Below, one piece after another: positions 22,101 through 32,998 of a stretch of DNA of 64,000 nt. The position numbers and the translations under genes were made by a program. The DNA lies in the NCBI GenBank assembly GCA_016748015.1, contig JAAOMT010000134.1, positions 74,184-138,183 of the forward strand, written 5' to 3'. The notes below the pieces were generated by a model that searched no databases, had not been told where the DNA came from, and saw only the letters and a program-made list of their open reading frames with translations. Within the stretch, counting starts at the first letter, position 1. Each line of letters starts with the position of its first letter. The DNA comes from Geosiphon pyriformis. Taxonomy: Eukaryota > Glomeromycota > Glomeromycetes > Archaeosporales > Geosiphonaceae.

Positions 22101-22930
22101 TGTGATACATTCAACAAATGCTCTGAAAAAGCCCTGGCTTTTGAATTTAAACCAGAAAAAAAAAAACCAATAATTGAAACATTCATGGCTTTTAGATCAA
22201 CATCCAATTGGGCTGAGGAAACAGAACAAGAAATCTTTGAAAAATCCAGAGAATAGAAGAAAGTTAGATATTCTACACTAGAACCATGAAAACAATTACC
22301 CTACATTTTACTTAAATGCAGAGATTGTAACAAAAAACTTTCATCAATGAGAGCCTGCATTTCACCTGAAGAAAAATATAGAAACTATACTTGTTATTAC
22401 TATAAGGCTTGCCATAGAAAATGATGGGGCCACCTAATAAAAAGAAGTGGAAAATGGAACAACACCCCTTGTTTGACTTGTGAAAATATGCTACCAGAAG
22501 AATGCAATTGGATTGATGTAACAATGAGAGGAGGAGTCTGCGATCAAACTTGCCAATATGCTCTTTCTATTGCAGAAAAGGTAAAATGTGGAACACCTTT
22601 CAATGCCGCATACAATAGTGCTTTCAACAAACTCCATTATTACCCCCATGACGCCGAAATGATCTACAAACTTGCCATGATTTTAATTAATGGAGGAACC
22701 AAAGAAGATGTCTTTAAAATGAAAAAAGCTGAATATATTGAATATATCTTAGAATTAGCTGGTTTCAATTATGAAGATGAAGTAGAAATGTACCATTAAA
22801 TTGCAAGTCACACCTACCTGACCAAAGAAGCTCAAGCTCAATGGCTAGAACAAATAAACATTAAATTATGTGAGAAATGCATAATGTCTTGTAATGAACA
22901 ATAGTGTCCTGAATGTTATGCCCTTAGCAT
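22101..22930 (+). pseudogene. Element G: Cys-rich module and zinc-ribbon-like motif
   Basis: Frame of ORF1. C-R-D-C-N-K-K-L-S-S-M-R-A-C (about 22320), C-Y-Y-Y-K-A-C (about 22392), C-L-T-C-E (about 22472), R-G-G-V-C-D-Q-T-C-Q-Y (about 22530), then a helical segment to 22800, and a C-x2-C...C-P-E-C ribbon (about 22870-22915). The same Cys framework and the words K-K-L-x-S-M-x-A-C, C-L-T-C and R-G-G-x-C-D-x-x-C-Q-Y occur in copy D, while the residues between are mostly different. Function unknown; probably zinc-binding. Confidence 0.75.
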
Positions 22931-23890
22931 TCCATTACCCAGCAAAAGTGACGAATATGAAATCGAATTTAGTAAACCTAAAGCAATAAAAAAAATTGAA
23001 ATGACACCCATCTATCTTATCAAAAGTCAGCCTGCTTTACAGCTTAAATACTTCAACAACAGCGGACAAGGAATAAAGCCTGAAAAAGCACATGAAATTG
23101 ATGCTGAATATGATCTACAATATTCAGGAAAAGACACTTTGGTTCTTTAACCAAATTTCCTTACCAAAATCAACCTCAAAATTGCTCTCGAAATCTTACC
23201 AGGAGCAATGATCCAAATCGCTTCATAATCATCATTGGCAAGTAAAGGAATCAATGTTAGAGGAAGAATCATAGATGCTAGATATACAGGAGACATTACA
23301 ATCATGTTACAAAATGAAACCAATAAATCTTTTCAGATTAAACATGATGAAAAAATTGCTCAAGCTATTTATTTACTCTTAATCAACATTTCAGGTTTAC
23401 AATTAGTCAGTCAAAGAGAACAATTGGGAAAAAGTGAAAGAGAAACCAACAGTTTTGGTTCAACTGGATGATTCACAGTTCTAGTAAACATAGCTCTTAA
23501 TAAACAAAGTGAATCTCACCAGATTCTATGACTTCCACAACCAATTACAATTTCACTCTTTGGAGAACATCTGGAAATCTACATCTGCTCAAAGTCAACA
23601 ATCACACAACAAATTTTTGAATCCAACAAACAAGTCTGCTTGAAACATAATATGTCAATCCCAAACATTTATATTCCAGAAGGAACAAAAAAAGTCCAAG
23701 TTACTTTTTACAATCCCAATAATTATCCCATAGTTTTATTAAATAACTTAGAAATTAGAGTCATTCACAGTAACATTTTTTAACAAAAACTACCCCAAAC
23801 AGTTCCCAATTTCTCGGAAATCATTGGACATTCACTACCAAAAATCAACCCAAATCCCAGCTCTGAAAACTACTATGTTGTCATAAAAAA
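22931..23890 (+). pseudogene. Element G: dUTPase-like domain
   Basis: Motif 1 A-E-Y-D-L-Q-Y (about 23100), motif 2 S-S-L-A-S-K-G-I-N-V (about 23230; the Arg before it is now a stop or changed), motif 3 G-R-I-I-D-A-R-Y-T-G-D (about 23265, Asp present), motif 4 E-K-I-A-Q-A-I (about 23350), motif 5 S-F-G-S-T-G (about 23452). The spacing is that of a trimeric dUTPase. The acidic tract of the other lineage is absent here. A beta-rich segment of about 110 residues separates it from RT. Confidence 0.8.
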
Positions 23891-25310
23891 ACTATCTCGA
23901 ATCAACATGGGACAACTTGAACCACAACAACAAAAACAGCTCAAAGAGCTAATTGTAGAATTTGCCGATATCTTTGCTGAAAACAACAATGACTTAAGAA
24001 GAATCGATTTGGTTCAACACCAAATCTATACAGAAGATGCCAAACCAAGGTAACAACAAGCCTACCAAGTTGCTCCAAAAAGTCACCAATTTATCCAAGA
24101 AAAAGTACAACGGATGCTTAACAATGGACTTATTCAATCATCAATGAGTCCATAAGCCTCACCTGTGGTTCTAGTTAAAAAAAAAAATAGAAAAATCCAA
24201 TTTTGTGTTGATTATCGACAACTCAACAGTGTCACCATTGGAGATGCCTACCCTCTTCCCCAAATTGATGACATGTTGGATGCCCTTGGAAAGTCCAAAT
24301 ACTTTTCAACATTAGATTTAGAGAGCGAATACTGGCAAGTTGCTATGGACCCCAAAGATTGTCCCAAGACAGCTTTTACTACCCAAAAAGGAAATTACAA
24401 GTTTAATATAATGCCCTTTGGACTGTGCAATGCACCAGCAACATTCCAAAGACTCATAGATGTTGTTTACAAAGGCCTCCTTTGGAAGTCAGTAGTCATT
24501 TACTTTGACGATACTGATGTTTATTCTCTATCATTTGAATTACACTTAAAACACCTGCGAGAAGTTTTTCAACAATTACAAAAAGCAGGACTGAAACTTA
24601 ACATCAAAAAATGCTACTTTGAAAAAACAAGCTTGGCCTTCCTTGGTCATATTGTTAGTAAAAATAGAATCAAACTAGACCCTGGAAAAATCAGCACTGT
24701 CAAAAACTTCAAAACTTCTCGAAACACTACAGAACTAAGAAGATTCATAGAGTTAGCCTCTTACTATCAGAAGTTTATCAAAGAATTCTCAGAAATCACA
24801 AAACCTCTCAACCAGCTTACCACTAAAAACATCAAATACAAATGAACTGCTGAACACCAAAATGCATTTGAAATCCTCAAAGAAAAACTAATAACAGCTC
24901 CAATTTTTGCCTACTCAAATTTCAGCAATCAATTCCAGTTAGCAACAGATGCCTTTTATACTGCTTTTGGTGCCATCCTATCACAGTTAGATGACAATAG
25001 AAATGAGCAAGTAATTGCTTATGCAAGTAGAACATTAAAACCAGCAAAGAAAAACTACCCAGCAACAGAATTAGAGACCACAGCAGTAATCTGGGCTCTA
25101 CATCACTTTAATCTTTACCTCAGACCCAAAGAATTTGATATTATCACTGATAATATTGAACTCAAATGGCTTCAGAACAAAAACATGTAGCTGAACACAA
25201 AACAAACCCAATGGACAAGATTTTTAGCAAACTACCAATATATAGTACATTACAAACACGAAAAACTCTACACCAATGTTGACTGTCTCTCTAGAATAAG
25301 ACAAGATTAG
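23891..25310 (+). pseudogene. Element G: reverse transcriptase and RNase H
   Basis: RT starts near 23905 (I-N-M-G-Q-L). Fingers F-C-V-D-Y-R-Q-L-N (24205), then T-L-D-L-E-S-E-Y-W-Q-V-A-M-D with the first catalytic Asp (about 24315), F-G-L-C-N-A-P-A-T-F-Q (24418), and the Y-F-D-D box intact at 24501-24512. RNase H begins near 24900 (A-T-D-A-F, with the Asp kept) and ends R-I-R-Q-D followed by TAG at 25308-25310. Open for 226 codons at 24165-24845. Stops elsewhere are at Trp codons (24844, 25188). Confidence 0.9.
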
Positions 25311-25359
25311 AAAACACAAACCAACACTCAACTTAACTAACCAAAACAGTCAACAAACA

Positions 25360-26745
25360 ATGAATTTGGAAAACTACAACAATCTCAAACAATATTTGGA
25401 AACATTAACAATCCCAACAGATTGGTTTTCAGATAAAAAACATTGACTACAACAACAAGCCAAACAATATTTTCTACACAACAACATTATTTATTATCGA
25501 AACTTCAAAAATTCAGACAAACTACTCAAATTAATACAAGAACATGAAAAAGAGACTATATTATACAACATGCACTCAGATTCTTCATCAGCACACTTTG
25601 GAAAAGACAGCACCACTCAAAGAACACTAGAATACTATTTTTGGTCCCGAATAAGAAGAGACATACATCAATATGTTGAATTTTGTGATAGTTGTCAAAG
25701 AAAAGAAGGAACACGCCCTACTAAACCTTTAAACCCAATCAAAGTTGGACAACCTTTTGACCAAGTTGGTATCAATTTAGTCAGACCACTACCTATTACC
25801 ACTCAAGGAAATCAATACATAGCAGTAGCAATAAATTATTTTACCAAATGGCCCAAAGCCAGAGCTATTCAACAAGCAGATGCAAAATCAGTAGCAAATT
25901 TCATCTATGAAGACATTATTTGTAGACATGGATGCCCAATTGAATTTTTATCCGATCAGAGAACACATTTTGTGAACAACCTGATACAAAAAATTTGTAA
26001 ACAATTTAATATCAAAAGATCTTTATCTTTGCCCTATTATCCATAGACAAATAGATTAGTGAAACGTTTCAACAGAACAGTGTGTAAATTACTAGCCAAA
26101 GTCTCAACAGATTTTGAGCAGAAATGGGATATCTTTATTTCATCAGTGTTACTAGCATATAAAACACTAAAACAAAATACAATGAAACACACACTATTTG
26201 ACCTTACTTATGGAAGAACAGCAATGTTACCCATTAGCTTCACAGTAAAAACATATCCAGTCCAACCAATTACCAAAAACAACTTCCAAAAAACATTACA
26301 AAAAAGAGCTTATACACTTTTTAACACACTAGAAGAAAAACAACAAATAGCAGCAACTCACATAGAACACTCACAAATTCAACAAAAAGAGAGGCATGAC
26401 AACAAGCTGCCACCAGTTACCAATGAATTTAAAGTTGGAAATAAAGTTCTTTTACACTAGACTAAGGCTGAAAAACAATGGAGTAGAAAATTTGAACATA
26501 AATGAAATGGACTATTCTTTGTTTATGAAATCTTAGAAAATGGATCATACAAGTTAAAACTCAATGGAAAAATATTATCAAAAGTTGCACATGGAGATTG
26601 ATTGAAATATTATCACTCCAGAACACATTCTGAATCATTAATTCCACAAATTGGTACACATTTTCTTTTAATTAACTCCAAAGATATTCCCAGAAATTTA
26701 GAACCAATAGTTATTATTGAACAATCTCCCAACTTGAACACTTAA
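25360..26745 (+). pseudogene. Element G: integrase ORF2
   Basis: Own ATG 49 bp after the RNase H stop and in a different frame. HHCC zinc domain: H at 25573, then A-H-F-G, then C-D-S-C-Q (about 25685-25700). Core: G-I-N-L-V (25774, the first catalytic Asp changed to Asn by G-to-A), S-D-Q (25954, Asp kept), V-K-R-F-N (26062, the Glu changed to Lys by G-to-A). The spacing of the last two is that of D,D35E. A Lys/Gln-rich helix and a G-L-F module (about 26512) follow. Ends at TAA 26743-26745. Enzymatically dead. Confidence 0.9.
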
Positions 26746-26895
26746 TTTAAATTTACTATAGTTATTCCCTTATAAATTAAAAATAATTTCACAAAAACAA
26801 AACAAACAAAATACACTGAAAGACAAAAATAACATAAAAACCCACATATCAAAAATAATTTCAATCTATTTTTTTTTTTTACTCAAATTTTTATA

Positions 26896-27615
26896 ATGAC
26901 TATCCCTCAAAATATTCAACAAATATCTCAAAAATTAATGCTAGCTTTAAAAACAATACCCAAATTAACTATCACTATTACAAGAAAACATATTAATTAT
27001 ACCCAAACAGAAATAGTTGCCAATTTAATCCCAAATTCACGAAATTATCACTCCTACAAAAAGAACACAAGAAGTTATTCTGGAATTCATCTACCAGAAC
27101 TTTTAAAGCTTGCTTTAAGAGAAAATTTAATGTTCACTCCTATTAATATTCCACCAAATGCTACTATTCAACAAAAACTTCAACTGTGTCTTAATGAAGA
27201 AAACCATGACTATACTCCAATATATAGATATTTCTACATTGGAAAAACACTTCACGAATGAAAACAGAAGCTTACAGCAGCAAACCTCACAAAAGAAACT
27301 ATTCAGAAACAACTTCACAATGAATTCAAAACAACAGCTGGACCTACAAACAGTCGCTATAAACTAAAAGCTGCTCTTAGACTTTATAACCTATTTCACA
27401 CCTGTAAAAACGTTCTACAAAACCCAATTTTACAACCTTTGAAGATTCAATACATTGGAAAGCTCACAGAACTGAAATTTCAACAATTTTCAGACCAAAT
27501 TTCTTTAATAATTTTAGATTATTATCTGGAAATTACAGACAGTACTTGGACTTTGATGGAGCTTAGTCTTGAGAAGAAAATTATGTTACCAGACAAAATT
27601 AGAGATATTATTTAG
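26896..27615 (+). pseudogene. Element G: ORF3, unknown protein, running into the 3' LTR
   Basis: ATG 150 bp after the integrase stop, open for 121 codons, a TGA at 27259 at a probable Trp, then open again. It lies where ORF3 lies in lineage one, has about the same length and is likewise Gln/Asn/Thr-rich with a Q-Q-I/L-S-Q-K-L-M start. Identity to the lineage-one ORF3 is low, so homology is by position and general character. No stop precedes the polypurine tract: the frame passes through it and ends in the LTR at 27613-27615. Confidence 0.7.
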
Positions 27616-28557
27616 CATAAAATTACCCTTATAATTCCTATCATTAATTAGTATATATTATTGTTTCAAATTATTACATATTATATTAGCAAAATATCTG
27701 AAATTATCATTTAATTAATAACCCAATTTGTACAAAAACACAAATGTGACTTAATTATGATGATTAATCATGCAATACCCCGAACTATGTAACATTCAAA
27801 AAGTTTGCTAAAATTTGTAGAAATTTGCTGAAATAATTGATAGTTTACTGAAATATTTAATAGTTCACAGAAATAACTTGTAGTTTGCCAAAATGTATTT
27901 TTAGTTTAGTGAAATTGTAGAAAATAGCAAAATTCAAGTTCATAAAATAATGTTATGACAAGTTGTATAAAAGAAAAGCTTTTCTTTTCGAGAAAATATA
28001 TCTTACTTCAGATTTAACAATTAAAATTATCCTTTACACACAAAGAGAAAATAAATATCAAATAATTTGAAAAACCAAATTCTTAATTATTTCCCTTGAA
28101 ATTAACCAATTCCTACTAACAGTTTGAAATTGACTAGCTACCAATTTCAGTAAACTGTTAAAGCACTTCCAGGCCTGGATCCAAAATGACTTCCATAAAT
28201 CAGTTTTTTTTACTTTTATTTTATTTTTTTTTTCTTTTCTTATTACAATTATTAGGGTAGCCTACAGACAAGATTCCTGTAGAAGAGTTAACTTTTACAG
28301 CAAAGTAACTACACAATTTTAGTGAGCTTCCAGACAAGCAATTCCTGAAAAAAAGTTGACATTTACTACAATGTAACTACACAAGTAACTGGCAAGGAAT
28401 TGGCCATTCCACTCATAAGCCCAGCAGTTCAAATTATAGGAGATAATTTGAAGATAAATTCAGTTACTGGAGGTTCAACCACATCCAGAAAACGTGAATT
28501 CACAGCAATCAGACATCAACAACATTTAGGAAAAGAGACCAAAAACTTTTGGTAACA
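27584..28557 (+). repeat. Element G: 3' LTR
   Basis: TGTTACCAGAC to TTTTGGTAACA, 974 bp, preceded by the purine run GAGAAGAAAATTA. Better preserved termini than the 5' copy. Followed by the target duplication CTAG and the continuation of the RT of element C. Confidence 0.93.
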
Positions 28558-28561
28558 CTAG

Positions 28562-29831
28562 AGATACAATGCCAATTAAGCAAAGAGCATACAGAGTACT
28601 ACCAGCTAGTTATGAGATTATTTGTCAAGAAATCAATCGGATGCTTGACAATGGGCTAATTCAGCCATCAATGAGTCTATGGTTGTTACCAATAATACTA
28701 ATCCAAAAGAAAAATGGAAAAATCCACTTTTGTGTAGATTACTGAAAACTGAATGGAGTTATCAAAAGAGACAGCTATCCAACTCCAAAGATTCAAGAAC
28801 TATTTGACACTTTTGGAAGAAATAAATAGTTCTTAACACTAGATTTAGATAGTGGTTACTGGCAAGTAGCCATGGATCCAGCCAACAAAGAGAAAACAGC
28901 ATTTACCACAAGAGAAGGAAATTATGAGTTTGAAGTCATGCCATTTGGCTTGATAAATGTCTCAATAATATTCCAATGGCTCATGGAAATTGTTTATACT
29001 AGATTATTGTAAAAATCAGTAGTTGTTTACTTAGATAACACAAATGTGTTCTCAAAAACATTTGATGATCATATGCACTATCTCTAACAAGTATTTGAAA
29101 GACTTAGACAAGCAGGATTGAAATTAAATACCAACAAATGCTTCTTTGGAAAAACAGAACTAAAATTCTTGGAACATATTGTGAGTAAAGATAGCATCAA
29201 AACAGATTCAGACAAAATTAAAGCTGTCAAGAACTTTCTAGTACCAAACAATTTCACAGAGCTAAAAGCATTTTTGGGATTTGCAGGATATTATTGCTGC
29301 TTTATCAAAGACTTTTCTAAACTGGCCCAGCCACTCCATCATTTACAAACTAAGAATGTAAAGTATGAATGGACAAAAGCTCAACAAAAAGCATTTGACA
29401 CACTAGGAAGAAAGCTTATTTAAGCTTTAGTGTTGATATATCCAGATTACAACAAACCATTTATTATCACCACCAATGCATTAGGCCAGGCATTGGGAGC
29501 AGTACTATTACAGAAAAAACCAGATAGAAGAAAACATCCAATAGCTTATGCCAGTAGAAGCTTAAGTTCAGCTGAAAAGAACTATAAAACACCAGCATTA
29601 GAACACTTAGCAATTTATTAGGCAGTCATGAAATAGAAAGAATATTTGAGTCAGAAATTTGATGTATACACTGATCACAAAGGATTGACTTCAATCCAGA
29701 AACAAGAATTTGGAGACAATTGCCATATTAGATAGAAAATAGAACTTTCACTATTTAATTATATAATACATTATAAAAAGGGAAAAGACAATGAAAATGC
29801 TAACGGTCTGTCGAGAATGAGACAAATCTAA
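28562..29831 (+). pseudogene. Element C: RT (rest) and RNase H
   Basis: Resumes after G with A-M-P-I-K-Q-R-A-Y-R (about 28570). F-C-V-D-Y (28730), [11 protein letters not shown] (28840), M-P-F-G-L (28938), and a catalytic box changed to Y-L-D-N (about 29028, second Asp to Asn). F-L-E-H-I-V-S-K (29170), then RNase H (T-N-A-L-G-Q-A-L near 29472, Asp to Asn) ending R-M-R-Q-I and TAA at 29829-29831. At least eight in-frame stops, mostly Trp-derived. Confidence 0.85.
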
Positions 29832-29861
29832 AAACATTTTAAACCAAAAATATAACAAAAG

Positions 29862-31244
29862 ATAAATATACAAAAATACCAACAACTTCAACATTATATA
29901 AATACCCAATTGTTCAAGGAAAAATTATCTTAAAAAAAGCAAAGGAACATAAAACAACAATTAAAATACTTTATCAACCATTAAAATATATTTTACCAGA
30001 AGAACAGAAAAAATTCAGACCAATCAACCAGAGTAATCACAGAACCAGAGAAAGAAACAATATTATTCAACATGTACTCAGATCTAACAGCAGGACATTT
30101 TCATAAAGAAACAACTATAAAGAGAACCAAAAAAAGATATTATTGGCCATCAATGTATCTAGACATCATCCAATATGTTTAAAGTTGTGATGCTTGTCAA
30201 AGAAAAGGTGGAACAAAACCCAGTGAACTATTGAGACCAATTAAAATGGGACAACCATTTGACCATATTGGAATCAACTTAGTCAGACCATTAACAATCA
30301 CCAGCAGAGGCAACAGATATATTGCAGTAGCCATGGACTATCTCACTAAATGGCCAAAAGCAAAAGCCATTCAAAGAGCAGATGCAGAATTTGTTGCTAA
30401 ATTTATTTATCAAGATCTGATCTGTCAACATAGATGTCCAAAAAAATTATTATCAGATCAAAGAACTCACTTTGTGAATAGAACATTAGCAGAATTAAGC
30501 CAAAGATTTGGAATAAAAAAACCACTATCATTATCATACAATCCACAAACAAATAGGTTAGTTGAAAAGTTCAACAGAATACTGTGTAAACAATAGCCAA
30601 AATTAGCTAAAAAAACCAGGACAAATGGGATTTGTTTATACCATCAGTATTATTTGCTTATCAGATAATGAAACAAAGATACCACACAAGCAACACCATT
30701 TGAATTGGTATATAGTAGAACAGCAACATTACCAGTTGAAATAGAGGTCAATATATATTCAACTAAACCAATAACAGAAGATAATTTCTAAAAAACACTG
30801 TTGAAAAGAACATATGACTTAATAGAAACACTAGAAAACAGATAATGAAAAGCAGCTGATAACATTCAAAAGTCACAAGAAAAACAAAAAGAACGACACA
30901 ATAACCAACTACCAGATAAACCAGTTGAATTCAAGATTGGAGACAAAGTACTATTACATCATACTAAAGCAAAAAAACAATAGAATGGAAAATTTGACCC
31001 CAAATGGGATAGACCATTTCACATAGAAGAAATTCTAGAAAATAGAGCTTATAAATTAAGATAGAACAACAAAATTTTAGCCAAAGCAGCACATGGTGAT
31101 CAACTGAAACCATATCACCAGATAGCATCATCATTTACCAATAATATTTCACAACTGGGAGTACAAAAAATACTAGTTCAACCAGATGAAATTCCATGAG
31201 ATTTGAAACCAATCATAGCTATTGAACCAAACACATCAAATTGA
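29862..31244 (+). pseudogene. Element C: integrase ORF2
   Basis: The start codon is ATA at 29862, a G-to-A change of the ATG found in B, D, E and F in the same context 30 bp after the RNase H stop. H-F-H and C-D-A-C of the zinc domain are readable (about 30095-30200). Core residues: G-I-N-L-V (first Asp to Asn, near 30273), S-D-Q (about 30453) and V-E-K-F-N (Glu kept, near 30560). The GPF module is near 31010 (R-P-F). Ends T-S-N and TGA at 31242-31244. A frame shift lies near 30590-30680. Confidence 0.85.
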
Positions 31245-31298
31245 ACAACCAAAAAGTATATTAAGACACAGTATACATAACAAAAACAACCAAGAAAA

Positions 31299-31934
31299 AT
31301 GGAAATACCAGATTATATTTACACTATAGTCCAACAATTGTTCCAGGCCTTAAGTCAACAACAATTAAACATGGAAATTGTTATTAATAACCAAATAATT
31401 TGCTATTGAAACACCCAAAGAAAAACAAAGAATACACCATATCAGCAGCCACCAAAGAATGATAAAAATTGGACAAATAACTTAATAGAAAAAGTAAAGA
31501 ACATTTTTGGGAAAATACTTATTATGGCACCAACAGAAGAGCTTACAAAAGAAAATTGGAAGCAATAGACAGAACAACTTCCAATATCATATTGCTACTA
31601 CCAGTTAGGTCAAAAGTTGAATATTCAGAAGTTATATATCGACAAATCCAAAAAAATATTCAACCAAAACATAATACAGCAAATTGAAGAATTTATCAGA
31701 AAGAAAACAAATTTAACATTACATGTTAAAACAATATACTGACTACACAACATATTTTAGAACTATCCAGAAATACTGTTACACTCTGACATGGAAACCA
31801 TAACCATTAACCAATAGAAAAGAATGAACAATACACAAGTAAAAAATGTAAAAAACAGAGTCAAACAAATAATACTTAAAAAAGAAGTGTTGGAATTAAT
31901 TCAAAACAAAGATTTTAACAGAGCTCAATATTAA
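31299..31934 (+). pseudogene. Element C: ORF3, unknown protein
   Basis: ATG 54 bp after the integrase stop, exactly the spacing in A and D, and TAA at 31932-31934 beside the purine tract. Starts M-E-I-P-D-Y-I-Y and ends F-N-R-A-Q-Y. Its middle differs more from A and D (it groups with F), yet the frame is kept throughout with only a few stops (for example the TAG near 31570 and the TGA near 31740, at Trp codons). No known domain recognised. Confidence 0.75.
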
Positions 31935-31947
31935 AAAGAGGAGATAA

Positions 31948-32015
31948 TGTTACTCATAAAAAGAAAACAGATATAGAAAAATAGTAGGCCAATAAAAAAG
32001 TAGTAATTAGCACAT
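31948..32015 (+). repeat. Element C: 3' LTR, left piece
   Basis: TGTTACTCATAAAAAG after the purine run AAAAAGAGGAGATAA. It is cut after 68 bp by element D. The last four bases, ACAT at 32012-32015, are repeated at 42244-42247 on the other side of D, where the LTR continues. Confidence 0.92.
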
Positions 32016-32131
32016 TGTTACTCATAAAAATATAAGAAATATATTAGCATAATTATTAGCCAATCAGAAGTAAGCATAGTAAATGTGGAATTCCAGGATT
32101 CCTCTTAGGAATTGCAGAATTCCAGGAATTT

Positions 32132-32207
32132 CAGGATTCCCAACGAGGAATTGCAGGATTCCAGAATTTCAGGATTCCCAACGAGGAATTGCAGGATTCC
32201 AGAATTC
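32132..32207 (+). repeat. 38-bp tandem duplication in the U3 of the D 5' LTR
   Basis: Two adjacent copies of a 38-bp unit beginning CAGGATTCCCAACGAGG, almost identical, at 32132-32169 and 32170-32207. The 3' LTR has a single copy (near 41475-41511, with AACG changed to AATG). This accounts for the length difference of the LTR pair. Confidence 0.85.
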
Positions 32208-32295
32208 CAAGATTCCTCTCAAAAAAATCGCAGGATTCCAGGAATTTCAGGATTCCTGTCATGAAGAATCGAGGAATTGAGGAATCTCAATTATG

Positions 32296-32304
32296 TATAT
32301 ATAA
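32296..32304 (+). promoter_or_regulatory. TATA box of the element D 5' LTR
   Basis: TATATATAA just downstream of the U3 repeat block, in the position of the C and F TATA boxes. AATAAA follows about 70 bp later. Confidence 0.65.
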
Positions 32305-32936
32305 TAGTAGTGTTAGAAACAGAAAAGACAGAATTGATACCACAGAATCCTTAACCTAGAAACACAATCATCAAATAAATAATTATTTCATATCTAAAAT
32401 CCACTCCCTACTATCAACCTTTCATGTTGATAATAATTGATACTTAACCATACTGGAACAATAGCTCTTGATCATGGCTATTGACAGAATACTAATCTGC
32501 AAATCGCCTTGGCTTATTTCTTTGCTTTCTTTATTTTTCTTTTATTTCTTTTTCTTTATTTTATTTTGATTTGTTGTTAAATACTAATTGATAAAAGATT
32601 AAGTGCTGAGTTATTGACGTCAAGGATAGCCTGGTAAAAGACCCAGAAATATGGGTAGGATTTTATATATTATTGGATAGCTTACCAGAAAGGCACAACT
32701 GCCAGACTAAATTCGGCCACCACGCTGAGAAAGAAATTGAGAAAACTCTTGGAAAATATATCTACTATCAATACTATTGAATCTCTGTCCATTATACAAA
32801 GAACTTAACCAAAACCTTCAGATTCATTAAAACCTTCAGATACAGCACCTTCAAAACAGCCTCAACGGAAATAGCTTTTGAGCACCAAGTTATGGGTTTG
32901 TTATTAATTCAACAGCAGAAATATTCACCTGTAACA

Positions 32937-32998
32937 TTTGGTGCTCCCTGTGAGGTATAATCCTACAGAGAACCAGCACTGACAACACCAAACCAAAA
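32937..32998 (+). promoter_or_regulatory. Element D: primer-binding region and leader
   Basis: TTTGGTGCTCCCTGTGAGG directly after the LTR. TGG two bases in fits a tRNA 3' end; the tRNA is not identified. A weak stem (CTGTGAGG with CCTACAG) follows. The leader is only 62 bp and contains no ATG. The last in-frame stop before the Gag frame is the TGA at 32951-32953. Confidence 0.6.

Larger units (their letters stand above)
18696..28557 (+). mobile_element. Element G: full-length second-lineage Ty3/gypsy-like element
   Basis: 9,862 bp with two 974-bp LTRs and a 4-bp target duplication (CTGG at 18692-18695, CTAG at 28558-28561; the difference is one G-to-A change). ORF1 (19671-25310), integrase (25360-26745) and ORF3 (26896-27615) have the same order as in the other elements, but the proteins and the LTR are clearly diverged. 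It is the key outgroup for deciding which features of this element type are conserved. Confidence 0.93.
32016..32936 (+). repeat. Element D: 5' LTR
   Basis: TGTTACTCATAAAAATATAAG to CACCTGTAACA, with the 6-bp terminal inverted repeat TGTTAC/GTAACA. GGAATT/GGATTCC repeat block in U3, TATA box (32296-32304), AATAAATAATTATT (about 32373), T-rich tract (32516-32570), AAAGACCC block (32636). It is 37 bp longer than the 3' LTR because of a tandem duplication in U3. Confidence 0.95.

Noticed and set aside
31948-32015. Two LTR starts in tandem as a double LTR or promoter duplication
   Set aside because: The second start belongs to element D, inserted with an ACAT duplication; the first LTR continues at 42248.
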